Of a DNA stretch of 64,000 bases, positions 32,409 to 43,540 are shown one piece after another. Both the position numbers and the translations under genes were made by a program. The stretch comes from Streptomyces griseoflavus (lineage in GTDB: Bacteria; Actinomycetota; Actinomycetes; Streptomycetales; Streptomycetaceae): NCBI RefSeq assembly GCF_014649995.1, contig NZ_BMUC01000002.1, forward strand, positions 484,575-548,574, read 5' to 3'. The notes under the pieces are model-generated. The model saw only the letters and a program-made list of their open reading frames with translations. It had not been told where the DNA came from and searched no databases. Position 1 is the first letter of the stretch, and every line of letters begins with the position of its first letter.

Positions 32409-33845
32409 TCATGCCGGACCGTGCTGCCGATCGCCTGCCCCGCCCGGCACTTCGGCAAGCGCGTCCCGCTCGGCGGCCTTCTCCCGGGCGAGTCGCCGGT
32501 GCTCGGCCGCCTTGTGCTCGTGGATCTCCGCCATGCGCAGGTGGTACGCGGGGTCGTCCTGCTCGTAGACGTCCGGGACGCCGTCGCGGTCCTCGTCGCG
32601 CTCCTCCTCCTCGGTCAGCCGGCGGTACTTGGCGTTCCGGATCTTCAGCAGGACGGCCGCGACGACGGTGGCGATCAGCGAACCGGTGAGGACGGCGGCC
32701 TTCACGCTGTCCGTCATCGACGCGTCGCCCTCGAAGGCGAGTTCGCCGATGAGCAGCGAGACGGTGAAACCGATCCCGGCGAGGGTCGCCACCGCGAACA
32801 CGTCGGCCCAGGCGAGGTCGTCGCTGAGCGACGCCTTGGTGAAACGGGCGGTCAGCCAGGTGCCGCCGAAGATGCCCAGCATCTTGCCGACGACCAGCCC
32901 GAGGACGACGCCGAGCGTCTCCGGCTGGGTGAACACGTCCGCCAGGGCATCACCGGAGACCACCACACCCGCGCTGAACAGGGCGAACAACGGGACCGCG
33001 AAGCCCGCCGAGAGCGGCCGCACGAGGTGCTCGATGTGCTCGCCGGGGGAGTGCTCCTCGCCCTCGTGGCGGTGGCAGCGCAGCATCAGGCCCATGGCGA
33101 CACCGGCGATGGTGGCGTGGATGCCGCTGTTGTACATCAGCCCCCAGATCACCAGCGCGAGCGGTACGTAGACGTACCAGCCGCGTATGCCCTTGCGCAG
33201 CAGCAGCCAGAAGACGGCCAGGCCCGCGAGCGCGCCGCCGAGGGCCGCGAAGTTCAGGTCGGCGGTGAAGAAGACCGCGATGATCAGGATCGCGAACAGG
33301 TCGTCGACGACGGCGAGGGTGAGCAGGAAGGCGCGCAGGGCGCTGGGCAGGGAGGTGCCGATGACGGCGAGCACGGCGAGCGCGAAGGCGATGTCGGTGG
33401 CGGTGGGCACCGCCCAGCCGGCCAGCGAGCCGCCGCCTATACCGTTGGTGATCGTGTAGACCAGCGCCGGTGCGGCCATGCCGCACAGGGCGGCGACGAC
33501 GGGGAGCGCGGCCGCCTTGGGGTCGCGCAGGTCGCCGGCGACCAGTTCGCGTTTGAGTTCGATGCCGGCGACGAAGAAGAAGACCGCGAGCAGTCCGTCG
33601 GCGGCCCAGTGCGCCACCGACAGGTCCAGCCCGAGCGCCGCTGGGCCGAAGTGGAAGTCGCTGACGCTGTCGTAGCTGTTGCTCAGTCCGGGGATGTTCG
33701 CCCAGACCAGCGCGGCGACGGCGGCCAGCAGGAGGAGGACTCCGCCGACGGTCTCGGTGCGCAGGGCGTCCGTGACGAACGTCCGCTCGGGCAGGGAGAG
33801 GCGCCCGAAGGCTTTGCGGGGGCCGGGAGTGCGGGGGGCGGTCAC
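32409..33845 (-). CDS. nhaA: Na+/H+ antiporter NhaA
   Basis: 478 residues from GTG 33845, with GGAGGAAC upstream; the open frame beyond that start is not expected to be translated. About 12 membrane segments are present. The paired aspartates of the ion-binding site are in 'LAVVDDLFAILIIAVFF', the pH-sensing N-terminal part is in 'FFFVAGIELKRELVAGDL', and the discontinuous helix is near 'GWAVPTATDIAFALAVLAVI'. It exchanges Na+ for H+ across the membrane to control internal pH and salt. The C-terminal about 70 residues form a charged cytoplasmic tail ('EEEERDEDRDGVPDVYE') longer than in E. coli NhaA. Confidence 0.95.
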   Translation of the reverse strand: MTAPRTPGPRKAFGRLSLPERTFVTDALRTETVGGVLLLLAAVAALVWANIPGLSNSYDSVSDFHFGPAALGLDLSVAHWAADGLLAVFFFVAGIELKRELVAGDLRDPKAAALPVVAALCGMAAPALVYTITNGIGGGSLAGWAVPTATDIAFALAVLAVIGTSLPSALRAFLLTLAVVDDLFAILIIAVFFTADLNFAALGGALAGLAVFWLLLRKGIRGWYVYVPLALVIWGLMYNSGIHATIAGVAMGLMLRCHRHEGEEHSPGEHIEHLVRPLSAGFAVPLFALFSAGVVVSGDALADVFTQPETLGVVLGLVVGKMLGIFGGTWLTARFTKASLSDDLAWADVFAVATLAGIGFTVSLLIGELAFEGDASMTDSVKAAVLTGSLIATVVAAVLLKIRNAKYRRLTEEEERDEDRDGVPDVYEQDDPAYHLRMAEIHEHKAAEHRRLAREKAAERDALAEVPGGAGDRQHGPA

Positions 33846-33975
33846 TGGGTGTTCCTCCGGTCGACGGGCAGCACGAATCGCGTGCCGACCAGACTTCCCG
33901 GCGCCCCATGAGACAACAGCTTTCCGCCCCCACCCTAACCAAACCGCCCCTGAGCTGCACGAGGAGCCGGGGGCC

Positions 33976-34017
33976 CGGCGGGACATCCGGCGCGTCGGTG
34001 CGCCGGGTGTCCCGCCG
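33976..34017 (-). terminator. acs terminator hairpin
   Basis: 18-bp arms (33976-33993 and 34000-34017) with one G-U position and a 6-base loop, 18 bp beyond the acetyl-CoA synthetase stop on the minus strand. Confidence 0.8.
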
Positions 34018-34035
34018 TGGTCAGGGGCCGCCCGC

Positions 34036-35991
<1,956 letters not shown>

Positions 35992-36192
35992 GGCATCTGC
36001 CTTTCCCAGGGGTGTCCGTTGTGTCCCAGGCCACAGCTCATCAGACCCGGGGGTGCGCTGACAAGGGCCGACGGGAAATTGGTTTAGACCTGTCGGGTCG
36101 GGTGGTGGTGCGATGTTCGTCACCCCTTCCCACGGGCCCGGGCGCGAGCCGGTTCAGGGGGTGTAACGCCTCTCACACCCGGACGCGCCACC

Positions 36193-38694
36193 TCACAGGG
36201 CCAGGTCCACGGCCCGCACCCGGTCGAACACCGTTTCCTCGTCCCGCTCCGTCAGGAGGTACGCCTGGGCCTCCCCCACGTGGAAGTACAGCCCGTGCAG
36301 CTCCAGTGCCCCGTTCTCCAGGGCCCGTGCCACGCAGTCGTGCGCACGCAGGTGCTCCAGCTGCTGCACCACGTTGGTCAGACAGAGCTCCTCGGCCGCG
36401 TCGGCCGGTCTCCGCCCGGTCAGCCGCGGCGGGACCTTGCCGGCGGCGCCCACGCGCTCCAGACTCGGCTGCCCGTGCCGGAGCCACCGTCTCAGCGGCG
36501 TACGGGCGCTTCCGCCCGGGTCGGAGTCGAGCAGCGCCTGCATGGCGCCGCACCCCGAGTGCCCGCACACCGTGATCGACCGCACGGCCAGCACCTCCAC
36601 GGCGTACTCGATGGCGGCGGCCACCGAGTCGTCGCCGCTCTCCGCACCGGGCGGGGGCACGAGATTGCCGACGTTGCGCACCACGAACAGGTCTCCCGGA
36701 CCACTGGACGTGATCATGGACGTGACGACCCGGGAGTCGGCGCAGGTCAGGAAGAGCTGGGTGGGCCGCTGACCCTCGCGCGCCAGCCGGGCCAGCTCAC
36801 CGCGGACCAGGGGCGCGGTGTACCGCTGGAACGTGCCGATGCCGCGCACCAGCTGGCTGCCGCCGACGCTCTCCCGATCCGGCGCCGGCGCCTTCTCCGC
36901 GTCCGTTCCGCCTGCTGCGGCCGCCGAGCCCCTCCCGTCCGCCGCGGTCCTGTCCCCTCGGCCCGCTGCGTCCGCGCCGCCCGCTGCGTCGGCCAGGTCC
37001 GGTCTCCGGCCGCCGTCCGGCAGGGGGCGGGGGAGCTCGCACTGGTGGTTGCGCCAGGGCGTCCAGGGCCGGCAACGGCAGTCGGCCTCGGAGGCTCCGG
37101 CCGCCTCGGCACCGACGGTGAGGTGGGCGGAGGCGAGGGCGGAGGGTTCGGCGATGCGGACCCCGGCGCGTCGGCCGGTGATCTCGACGGTGCCGCCCTG
37201 CGCGGTGTGGGTGCTCTGCCAGTCCTGCAGCGTCTCGTACGCCGCGTGGTCCATGAAGGAACCGTCCAACGCGACGACGACACGGGCCCCTTGGGGTACG
37301 AGATGCAGGACCCGGCTGAGCCGGGGCACCGCGAGGAACGTCAACTGCCCCCTGACGTGTACGTGATGGACTCCTTCCTCTCGCTCGTGGGTGATACGGG
37401 TGCGGGTGAGGCGGTGCAGGGCCACGCCGACGGCCACGGCGATCCCCAGTGCGACGCCCTCCAGGACGCCGAGGGACACGACGCCGAGGGTGGTCACGGC
37501 GTAGACCAGCACCTCACGGTGGCGGGTCACCGTGAGGATGTGGTGCAGGGAGACCATCTGGATGCCGACGGCCATCACCAGGGCGGCGAGCGAGGCGAGC
37601 GGGATGAACTCCAGGAGCGGGACCATCAGCAGCGCGGCAGCCACTACGAGAACGCCGTGCAGCATCGTGGAGTTCCGGCTCACGGCTCCCGCGTGCACGT
37701 TCGCGGAACTGCGCACCGCCACCCCGGCCACGGGCAGTCCGCCGAGCGAACCGGAGACGATGTTGGCCGCGCCCTGGCCGAGCAGTTCGCGGTCCAGGTC
37801 GGAGCGTCCGACGCGAGCGGGACCGGGACGGCCCGACACCAGCTTGTCCACGGCGACCGCGCCGAGCAGCGACTGCACGCTGCAGACCAGTGTCGTGGTG
37901 AGCACGGCGGCGGCGAGCCCGAGCACCGGGCCGTCCGGCAGACCGGCCAGGGCGTGGTTGCGCCAGGAGGGCAGGTCGACCTTGGGCAGGGCGAGGCCGG
38001 CCGCGGCGGCGATCGCGGTGGCGCCGGAGACGGCGACGAGCGCGGCCGGGATCTTGTGCAGCCGGAGCCCGGCCCGGCCGGGGAGCCGCGGCCAGAGGAG
38101 CAGCAGTGTCAGGGTCAGCAGGCTCACGAAGAGGGCCGCGGGGTGCACGTTGACCAACTGGGTGGGGAGCGCCCGCAGGTTGTCGGGGACGGAGCTCTGC
38201 GGGGTGCCGCCGAGGACGATGTGCAGCTGGGCGACGGCGATGGTGACGCCGATTCCGGCGAGCATGCCGTGCACGATCGCGGGACTGACGGCGAGCGCGC
38301 CGCGCGCCACCCGCAGGCAGCCGAGCCCGAGTTGGGCGAGGCCGGCGAGGACGGTGATGGCGCAGGTCGTCCGCCATCCGTAGTGCTGGATGAGGTCGGC
38401 GGTGACGACGGTGAGTCCGGCGGCGGGGCCGCTGACCTGGAGCGGGGAGCCGCCGAACCGCCCGGCGACGAGTCCGCCGACGGCGGCGGCGACCAGTCCG
38501 GCCTGGAGCGGGGCGCCGGTCGCCAGGGCGATGCCGAGGGACAGTGGCAGCGCGATGAGGAAGACCGCGACCGCGGCCGACACGTCGGCGCTCGCGATGC
38601 GGGGACGCCGGGGGCCGGGCGGCGGGCTGTGGGGTGGATGGGTGCGCTCGGTGTGGTTCGCGTCGGTGGTGCGGGCGGGAACGCAGGCGGACAT
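36193..38694 (-). CDS. SulP transporter fused to beta-carbonic anhydrase
   Basis: 833 residues in three parts. Residues about 35-440 are a SulP/SLC26 anion transporter with about 12 membrane segments and the 'VSGPAAGLTVVTADLI' binding region. About 450-530 is a STAS-like cytoplasmic domain ('VRGQLTFLAVPRLSRVL'). After a Gly/Ala/Asp-rich linker, about 630-833 is a beta-carbonic anhydrase with zinc ligands in 'LTCADSRV' (Cys, Asp) and 'CGHSGCGAMQALL' (His, Cys). The fusion suggests bicarbonate transport coupled to CO2/HCO3- interconversion. SulP-CA fusions are known in bacteria, and I recall one at this locus in S. coelicolor. Divergent from the deacetylase-like gene. Confidence 0.93.
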   Translation of the reverse strand: MSACVPARTTDANHTERTHPPHSPPPGPRRPRIASADVSAAVAVFLIALPLSLGIALATGAPLQAGLVAAAVGGLVAGRFGGSPLQVSGPAAGLTVVTADLIQHYGWRTTCAITVLAGLAQLGLGCLRVARGALAVSPAIVHGMLAGIGVTIAVAQLHIVLGGTPQSSVPDNLRALPTQLVNVHPAALFVSLLTLTLLLLWPRLPGRAGLRLHKIPAALVAVSGATAIAAAAGLALPKVDLPSWRNHALAGLPDGPVLGLAAAVLTTTLVCSVQSLLGAVAVDKLVSGRPGPARVGRSDLDRELLGQGAANIVSGSLGGLPVAGVAVRSSANVHAGAVSRNSTMLHGVLVVAAALLMVPLLEFIPLASLAALVMAVGIQMVSLHHILTVTRHREVLVYAVTTLGVVSLGVLEGVALGIAVAVGVALHRLTRTRITHEREEGVHHVHVRGQLTFLAVPRLSRVLHLVPQGARVVVALDGSFMDHAAYETLQDWQSTHTAQGGTVEITGRRAGVRIAEPSALASAHLTVGAEAAGASEADCRCRPWTPWRNHQCELPRPLPDGGRRPDLADAAGGADAAGRGDRTAADGRGSAAAAGGTDAEKAPAPDRESVGGSQLVRGIGTFQRYTAPLVRGELARLAREGQRPTQLFLTCADSRVVTSMITSSGPGDLFVVRNVGNLVPPPGAESGDDSVAAAIEYAVEVLAVRSITVCGHSGCGAMQALLDSDPGGSARTPLRRWLRHGQPSLERVGAAGKVPPRLTGRRPADAAEELCLTNVVQQLEHLRAHDCVARALENGALELHGLYFHVGEAQAYLLTERDEETVFDRVRAVDLAL

Positions 38695-39049
38695 GGTGCC
38701 CCGTCTCCTTAGGGTCTGCGCGGTCGCGTGACGGGTGAGGCCTCGCTCGGCGGCGGGGCGGCCGGGGCCGTGGGGACGGCCCGCTCACGGCGGTGAAGGG
38801 CAACAGCAGAACATCGAGTGGTCACTATCAGTAAACGAATCGTAATTCAGAGTAAAGCGCTGGCATAGACTTTCCGGGCAAATGGAGTAGTCAATCACTC
38901 CGGCGCGTGAAGCACTCATTTCATCGGCTTGTCGTATTAATTCCTTCTTCATTCCGTGCGACGTTGGCGGCGCTGTCGGCGCATACCGGAACAGCACCAG
39001 ACAGCGCCCCTCATCGAGCTCGGCCCGAGAGAAGGAAGAAGGTGGGCGG
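38695..39049. promoter_or_regulatory. A+T-richer divergent intergenic region
   Basis: 355 bp between SulP-CA (minus) and the lipoprotein gene (plus). The part 38800-38960 is much richer in A+T than the surroundings and should contain promoters for both. On the minus strand a 55-codon frame (38785-38952) starts 'MKKELIRQADEMSASRAG' and ends with a Cys cluster, but its codons (TTA, ATA, AGT) are unlike Streptomyces genes and there is no good ribosome-binding site, so I do not call it. Confidence 0.45.
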
Positions 39050-40321
39050 ATGGCCGCCACCCACAGGATCGCCGCGGGCACCGTGATCGCCGCGGTCTGC
39101 GCCGCCTCGCTCGCCGGCTGCGGGACCGGCGCCGACCACGCCGGCGAGCAGGCGCGGGACCGGGAGAAGGCCAAGCCGGCGCCCGCCCCGAAGAACGTCG
39201 TCCGGCTGATCGGCGACGGCTCCACCGCCTACACCGGAGCGCAGCCGCACCTGCCCCGGCCCGAGCGGATGAAGCCCGGGGAGAGGCCCCCGCAGTTTGT
39301 TGTCTTCTCCTGGGACGGCGCGGGTGAGGACAGCCAGAAGCTCTTCTCGCACTTCCGAAAGGTCGCCAAGGAGAACGACGCGACCATGACGTACTTCCTG
39401 AGCGGTGTTTACCTGCTCCCGGAGGAGAAGCGCGATCTGTACAGGCCGCCGCAGCACTCCCCGGGCCGCTCCGACATCGGCTTCAACGATCAGCAGGGCA
39501 TCGCCGACACCGTGAAGCAGCTCCGGCTGGCCTGGCTCGAGGGCAACGAGATCGGCACCCACTTCAACGGGCACTTCTGCGGCAGCGGCGGTGGCGTCGG
39601 CGAATGGTCGGTGGCGGAGTGGAAGGACGAGATCGCGCAGGCCAAGAGCTTCGTGAAGACGTGGAAGACCAATACCGGCATGAAGAACACGGCGCCGCTG
39701 CCCTTCGACTACGACAAGGAGCTCATCGGCGCCCGCACCCCCTGCCTGGAAGGGCAGGAGAACTTCATGAAGGCCGCCCGTGCCCTGGGCTTCCGCTACG
39801 ACACCAGCGGGGTCAACAACCAGGTGTGGCCGAAGAAGAAGGAAGGGCTGTGGGACCTTTCCATGCAGCTGGTGCCCTTCCCCGGGCATTCCTTCGAACA
39901 GCTCACCATGGACTACAACTTCATGGTCAACCAGTCCGGGACCACCACCCAGGGCGACCCGTCCAAGCACGAGATGTGGGGCGACCAGATGCGCGACGGT
40001 CTGCTCCAGGGATTCGACCGGGCCTACGAGGGCAACAGGGCGCCTCTGATCATCGGCAACCACTTCGAGTCCTGGAACGGCGGCACCTACATGCGTGCCG
40101 TCGAGGAGGTCGTCGAGTCGGTGTGCACCAGGTCCGAGGTGCGCTGTGTCTCCTTCCGGCAGTTGGCGGACTGGCTGGACGCCCAGGATCCGGCGGCCCT
40201 GGCGAAGCTGCGCACGCTCGGCGTGGGCGAGGCCCCGAAGAAGGGCTGGAAGTCCTTCCTCGCCGACGGCCCCGCCCCGGCCCCCAAGGGAGCGCCGGGG
40301 TCCCCGGCGGCCAAGGAGTGA
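39050..40321 (+). CDS. Secreted polysaccharide-deacetylase-like lipoprotein
   Basis: 423 residues. A lipoprotein signal with lipobox 'SLAGC' (Cys at about 24) directs it to the outer face of the membrane. The body resembles NodB-like carbohydrate esterases: 'FVVFSWDGAGEDSQKLF' in place of the TFDDG motif, 'EIGTHFNGHFCG' corresponding to the HxxxH metal motif, and a late 'IIGNHFESW' with a catalytic-type His. The canonical DD motif is only partly kept ('SWDGAGED'), so activity is not certain. It converges on the CooC-like ATPase gene with a 9-bp gap. Confidence 0.8.
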   Translation: MAATHRIAAGTVIAAVCAASLAGCGTGADHAGEQARDREKAKPAPAPKNVVRLIGDGSTAYTGAQPHLPRPERMKPGERPPQFVVFSWDGAGEDSQKLFSHFRKVAKENDATMTYFLSGVYLLPEEKRDLYRPPQHSPGRSDIGFNDQQGIADTVKQLRLAWLEGNEIGTHFNGHFCGSGGGVGEWSVAEWKDEIAQAKSFVKTWKTNTGMKNTAPLPFDYDKELIGARTPCLEGQENFMKAARALGFRYDTSGVNNQVWPKKKEGLWDLSMQLVPFPGHSFEQLTMDYNFMVNQSGTTTQGDPSKHEMWGDQMRDGLLQGFDRAYEGNRAPLIIGNHFESWNGGTYMRAVEEVVESVCTRSEVRCVSFRQLADWLDAQDPAALAKLRTLGVGEAPKKGWKSFLADGPAPAPKGAPGSPAAKE

Positions 40322-40330
40322 CGGCGGGCG

Positions 40331-41311
40331 TCAGGCGGAAGCCGTGACGTCCTCGCCGAGCACGAAAGCGGGGTCGACCTGGGCCGCCAGGTCGGCCCCC
40401 GTGCGTTCGTTCCCCCACGACGCGGCGTTCTTCAGGTGGAAGTGCACCATCTGGCGGGTGTAGCGCTCCCGGTCACGCAGTTCGTACGTCGCGTCGGCGG
40501 CCGACCGCAGCAGACTCAGCGCGCTGCGGTTGCGTTCCTCCAGGTGCTCGAACCGGGGCGGCCGGCCCTTCTCCATGGCCCGGACCCAGTCCGAGTGCCC
40601 CACCGTCACCAGCAGGTCCTCCCCGGTCTCCGCGCGGAGGAAGTCGAGGTCGTCCGGTCCCTGCACCTTGTTGCCGACGACCTTGAGGGTGACGCCGAAG
40701 TCGCGGGCGTACTCCTTGTACTGACGGTAGACGGAGACCCCCTTCCGGGTCGGCTCGGCGACGAGGAACGTGATGTCGAAGCGGGTGAACATGCCGGAGG
40801 CGAAGGAGTCCGAGCCGGCGGTCATGTCGACCACGACGTACTCGCCGGGGCCGTCCGCCAGGTGGTTCAGGCACAGCTCCACCGCTCCGGTCTTGGAGTG
40901 GTAGCAGGCGACCCCCAGGTCGGCGTCGGAGAAGGGGCCGGTGACCATCAAACGGACGGCTCCGCCGTCGAGTTCCAGCGGATGTGCGCAGGCGTCGTAG
41001 ACCGGGTTGTCCTCCCGCACCCGCAACAGGCGGGAGCCCTCGCCGGGCGGCGTCGTCTTGATCATCGTCTCGGCGGACGCGATGCGGGGGTTGGTGCCGC
41101 GCAGGTAGTCCTTGATCAGCGGCAGGTGCTCGCCCATGGAGGGCAGGGCGGCGGCCTCCGCCTCGTCCAGGCCCAGCGCGGCTCCGAGGTGCTGGTTGAT
41201 GTCGGCGTCGACCGCGATCACCGGAGCCCCGCAGGCCGCGAGGTGACGGATGAACAGGGAGGACAGGGTCGTCTTTCCGCTGCCGCCCTTCCCCACGAAA
41301 GCAATTTTCAT
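40331..41311 (-). CDS. CooC/MinD-like nucleotide-binding protein
   Basis: 326 residues from ATG 41311. It opens 'MKIAFVGKGGSGKTTLSSLF' with the deviant Walker A of the MinD/CooC family; switch regions 'AVDADINQHLG' and 'VVDMTAGSDSFASGMF' follow. CooC-type proteins use ATP for metal insertion into enzymes, but no carbon monoxide dehydrogenase gene lies here, so the client is unknown. A TACCCT hexamer 8 bp before the ATG suggests a leaderless message. It is divergent from the Fic-like gene with about 100 bp between. Confidence 0.87.
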   Translation of the reverse strand: MKIAFVGKGGSGKTTLSSLFIRHLAACGAPVIAVDADINQHLGAALGLDEAEAAALPSMGEHLPLIKDYLRGTNPRIASAETMIKTTPPGEGSRLLRVREDNPVYDACAHPLELDGGAVRLMVTGPFSDADLGVACYHSKTGAVELCLNHLADGPGEYVVVDMTAGSDSFASGMFTRFDITFLVAEPTRKGVSVYRQYKEYARDFGVTLKVVGNKVQGPDDLDFLRAETGEDLLVTVGHSDWVRAMEKGRPPRFEHLEERNRSALSLLRSAADATYELRDRERYTRQMVHFHLKNAASWGNERTGADLAAQVDPAFVLGEDVTASA

Positions 41312-41412
41312 GTTCACCAAGGGTAGTGCCTTCATTGCTTTGCGTGATGTGCGGGCGTGAAGAAGACCACTCCTTCGTGGGGCGGGCGCCCGGGGTGCGT
41401 AGGGTCGTACTC

Positions 41413-42237
41413 ATGAGTACGACAGGCGCGACCGCCGACCCGCTCGCGGCCCTGGCCGCCCTGCCCGGTGTGGCCGACTCCGTGGAGTCCGTGCGCAAGG
41501 CCGTGGACCGGGTCTACGGGCACCGGGTCATGCGGCGGCGCAGCAACGAGATCACGTCCGAGGCGGCTTTGCGCGGCGCGCGGGGCTCCGCGGCGCTGTC
41601 GGGTGCGGACTGGGCCCTGGAGGAGGTGCGCCGGCGCAGCGACTTCAGCGGTGACGAGGAGGCGCGCACCATGGGGGCCGCCCTGCGGCTGACCGCCGAG
41701 GCGGGCCAGCTGCTGTCCATCTGGCGGCAGTCGCCCCTGAGGGTGCTGGCCCGGCTGCATCTGGTCGCGGCGGCCGACAAGGACGAGCGGGTCGGCAGGC
41801 CCCGGCAGCAGGGCGAGCCGGTCGACGAGCCGCTGATCCCGCTTCCGCTGCCTGGCGCGGCGGAGGCGCACGGCCGGCTCGAAGGGCTGTCCGCGCTGAT
41901 CATCGCGGGTGGTTCCGCGCCGGCGCTCGTCACCGCCGCCGTGGTGCACGGCGAGCTGCTCGCGCTGCGCCCGTTCACCTCGCACAACGGGCTGGTCGCC
42001 CGTACGGCCGAGCGCATCGTCCTGATCGGCAGCGGCCTCGACCCCAAGTCGGTCTGCCCCGCCGAGGTCGGTCACGCGGAGCTGGGGCGGGAGGCGTATC
42101 TGCGGGCGCTCGAGGGCTATGTCTCCGGTACACCCGAAGGGGTGGCAGCCTGGATCGCCCACTGCGGTCGGGCGGTCGGACTCGGGGCCCGCGAATCCAC
42201 GGCGGTGTGCGAGGCGCTGCAGCGCGGGGCGGCGTAG
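41413..42237 (+). CDS. Degenerate Fic-like protein
   Basis: 274 residues from ATG 41413 (TAGGGT 7 bp upstream, leaderless). The all-helical sequence contains 'LLALRPFTSHNGLVARTAER', which aligns with the Fic motif HPFxxGNGRxxR but has Arg for the catalytic His, His for the first Gly, and Leu for the first Arg. AMPylation activity is therefore unlikely, and the protein may be a structural or regulatory relative. It is often labelled oxidoreductase in actinobacterial genomes, without support in the sequence. A clear terminator follows. Confidence 0.75.
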   Translation: MSTTGATADPLAALAALPGVADSVESVRKAVDRVYGHRVMRRRSNEITSEAALRGARGSAALSGADWALEEVRRRSDFSGDEEARTMGAALRLTAEAGQLLSIWRQSPLRVLARLHLVAAADKDERVGRPRQQGEPVDEPLIPLPLPGAAEAHGRLEGLSALIIAGGSAPALVTAAVVHGELLALRPFTSHNGLVARTAERIVLIGSGLDPKSVCPAEVGHAELGREAYLRALEGYVSGTPEGVAAWIAHCGRAVGLGARESTAVCEALQRGAA

Positions 42238-42257
42238 AAACGCGACCTCACGATGAT

Positions 42258-42285
42258 GCGGCGGTACGAATACTCGTACCGCCGC
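42258..42285 (+). terminator. Terminator after the Fic-like gene
   Basis: 12-bp perfect arms (42258-42269 and 42274-42285) with a 4-base loop, 20 bp past the stop. The rest of the 42238-42634 convergent interval is moderately A+T-rich (42480-42560) and holds no gene I can support. Confidence 0.8.
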
Positions 42286-42634
42286 TGGCATGTCCACCGC
42301 GTTACCAAGCGTCCTCGATAAGTGCCCATCAGGTCGGGGACTTTGCCCGTCACCTGGTGCGGCTGGCCCGTAATCGACGGGTCGACGTCGCGTGGGTGCC
42401 CGGTGTTCATGCGCGGTCCGTGGGGCCTGATGCGTTGTGAAGGTGATCCTCGCGGATGTCCCTGGTCTCGCGGGCCGTTAAATCCTTTGTACTCCGGGTC
42501 CGAAGCGAGGGGAAGTCCAGGACCTGCTTCTTTACTTTTGGGTTCACATACTCGTGAAACGGACGGAGGCGAGACACAGGCGGCCGACGACCGTCCGCGT
42601 GGTCCATGGGGCGCGCGGGCCGGGAGGCGGGTGG

Positions 42635-43456
42635 TCAGGCCGCCGTGGTGCGGCGCCGGCTGGCGTACCAGACGAGGCCGGCGGTGGCGGCCGCGGCTCC
42701 TATGGCGGCCGCGGCGACCAGGGCGGGGCGGGGCGGCACGGAGAAGGCGGGGAAGCGCTGCTTGAGCCGGACCGGCCGGTGGAAGTCGAGGATCGGCCAC
42801 TCGCGCGTGAGGGCCTCGCGGCGCAGCGCGCGGTCCGGGTTCACCGCGTGCGGGTGACCCACGGACTCCAGCATCGGCACGTCGGTCACCGAATCGCTGT
42901 AGGCGTAGCAACGGGCCAGGTCATAGCCCTCGGACGCGGCCAGTTCCCGGATCGCCTCCGCCTTGGTCGGGCCGTACGCGTAGTACTCCACCTCACCGGT
43001 GAAGCACCCGTCCTCGCCGACGACCATGCGCGTGGCCACGACCCGGTCGGCGCCGAGGAGTTCGCCGATCGGTTCGACGACCTCGGCGCCCGACGTGGAG
43101 ACGATCACGACGTCGCGGCCCGCGGTGTGGTGCTCCTCGATGAGGGTGGCGGCCTCGTCGTAGATGATCGGGTCGATCAGGTCGTGCAGCGTCTCGGCCA
43201 CGATCTCCTTGACCTGCTGGACGTTCCAGCCGCGGCAGAGGGCGGACAGGTACTTGCGCATGCGCTCCATCTGGTCGTGATCCGCGCCGCCGGCGAGGAA
43301 CACGAACTGGGCGTATGCGGTACGCAGGACCGCCCTGCGGTTGATCAGACCGCCTTGGTAGAACGACTTGCTGAACGTGAGTGTGCTCGACTTCGCAATG
43401 ACCGTCTTGTCCAGGTCGAAGAAGGCGGCTGCGCGGGGCAAGGAGTGGTTTTCCAC
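42635..43456 (-). CDS. HAD-IB family phosphatase with C-terminal membrane anchor
   Basis: 273 residues from GTG 43456, chosen because TATGCT lies 7 bp upstream (leaderless) and 'ENHSLPRAAAFFDLDKT' is the family start; ATG 43468 is the alternative. HAD motifs: 'FFDLDKTVIAKS' (nucleophile Asp), 'VIVSTSGAEVVEPI' (motif II), and 'YGPTKAEAI' with 'CYAYSDSVTDVPML' (motifs III-IV). This matches SerB-like HAD-IB hydrolases. A single hydrophobic segment near the C-terminus ('ALVAAAAIGAAAATAGLVWY') anchors it to the membrane. It lies beside the 6C RNA and the CpaE-like gene, the same neighbourhood as Rv3661/Rv3660c in M. tuberculosis. Confidence 0.9.
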   Translation of the reverse strand: MENHSLPRAAAFFDLDKTVIAKSSTLTFSKSFYQGGLINRRAVLRTAYAQFVFLAGGADHDQMERMRKYLSALCRGWNVQQVKEIVAETLHDLIDPIIYDEAATLIEEHHTAGRDVVIVSTSGAEVVEPIGELLGADRVVATRMVVGEDGCFTGEVEYYAYGPTKAEAIRELAASEGYDLARCYAYSDSVTDVPMLESVGHPHAVNPDRALRREALTREWPILDFHRPVRLKQRFPAFSVPPRPALVAAAAIGAAAATAGLVWYASRRRTTAA

Positions 43457-43540
43457 ATCCCTGAGCATAGGCGCAGCCCATTCGGCGTAAGGTGGGGCGC
43501 GTGGGTTTGCCTGAGAGGGCTCTCGGGTACACCATGGAAG

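Noticed and set aside
36280-38712. 810-codon plus-strand frame opposite SulP-CA
   Set aside because: His/Gln/Gly-rich shadow sequence; the opposite strand has full transporter and carbonic anhydrase motifs.
38785-38952. 55-codon minus-strand frame with Cys-rich end, looking like a peptide precursor
   Set aside because: Codon use is unlike Streptomyces genes, no ribosome-binding site is present, and no modification enzyme gene is nearby; more likely an A+T-rich promoter region.
42407-42607. 66-codon minus-strand frame in the convergent gap after the HAD gene
   Set aside because: No ribosome-binding site or recognisable pattern; lies in a moderately A+T-rich spacer.
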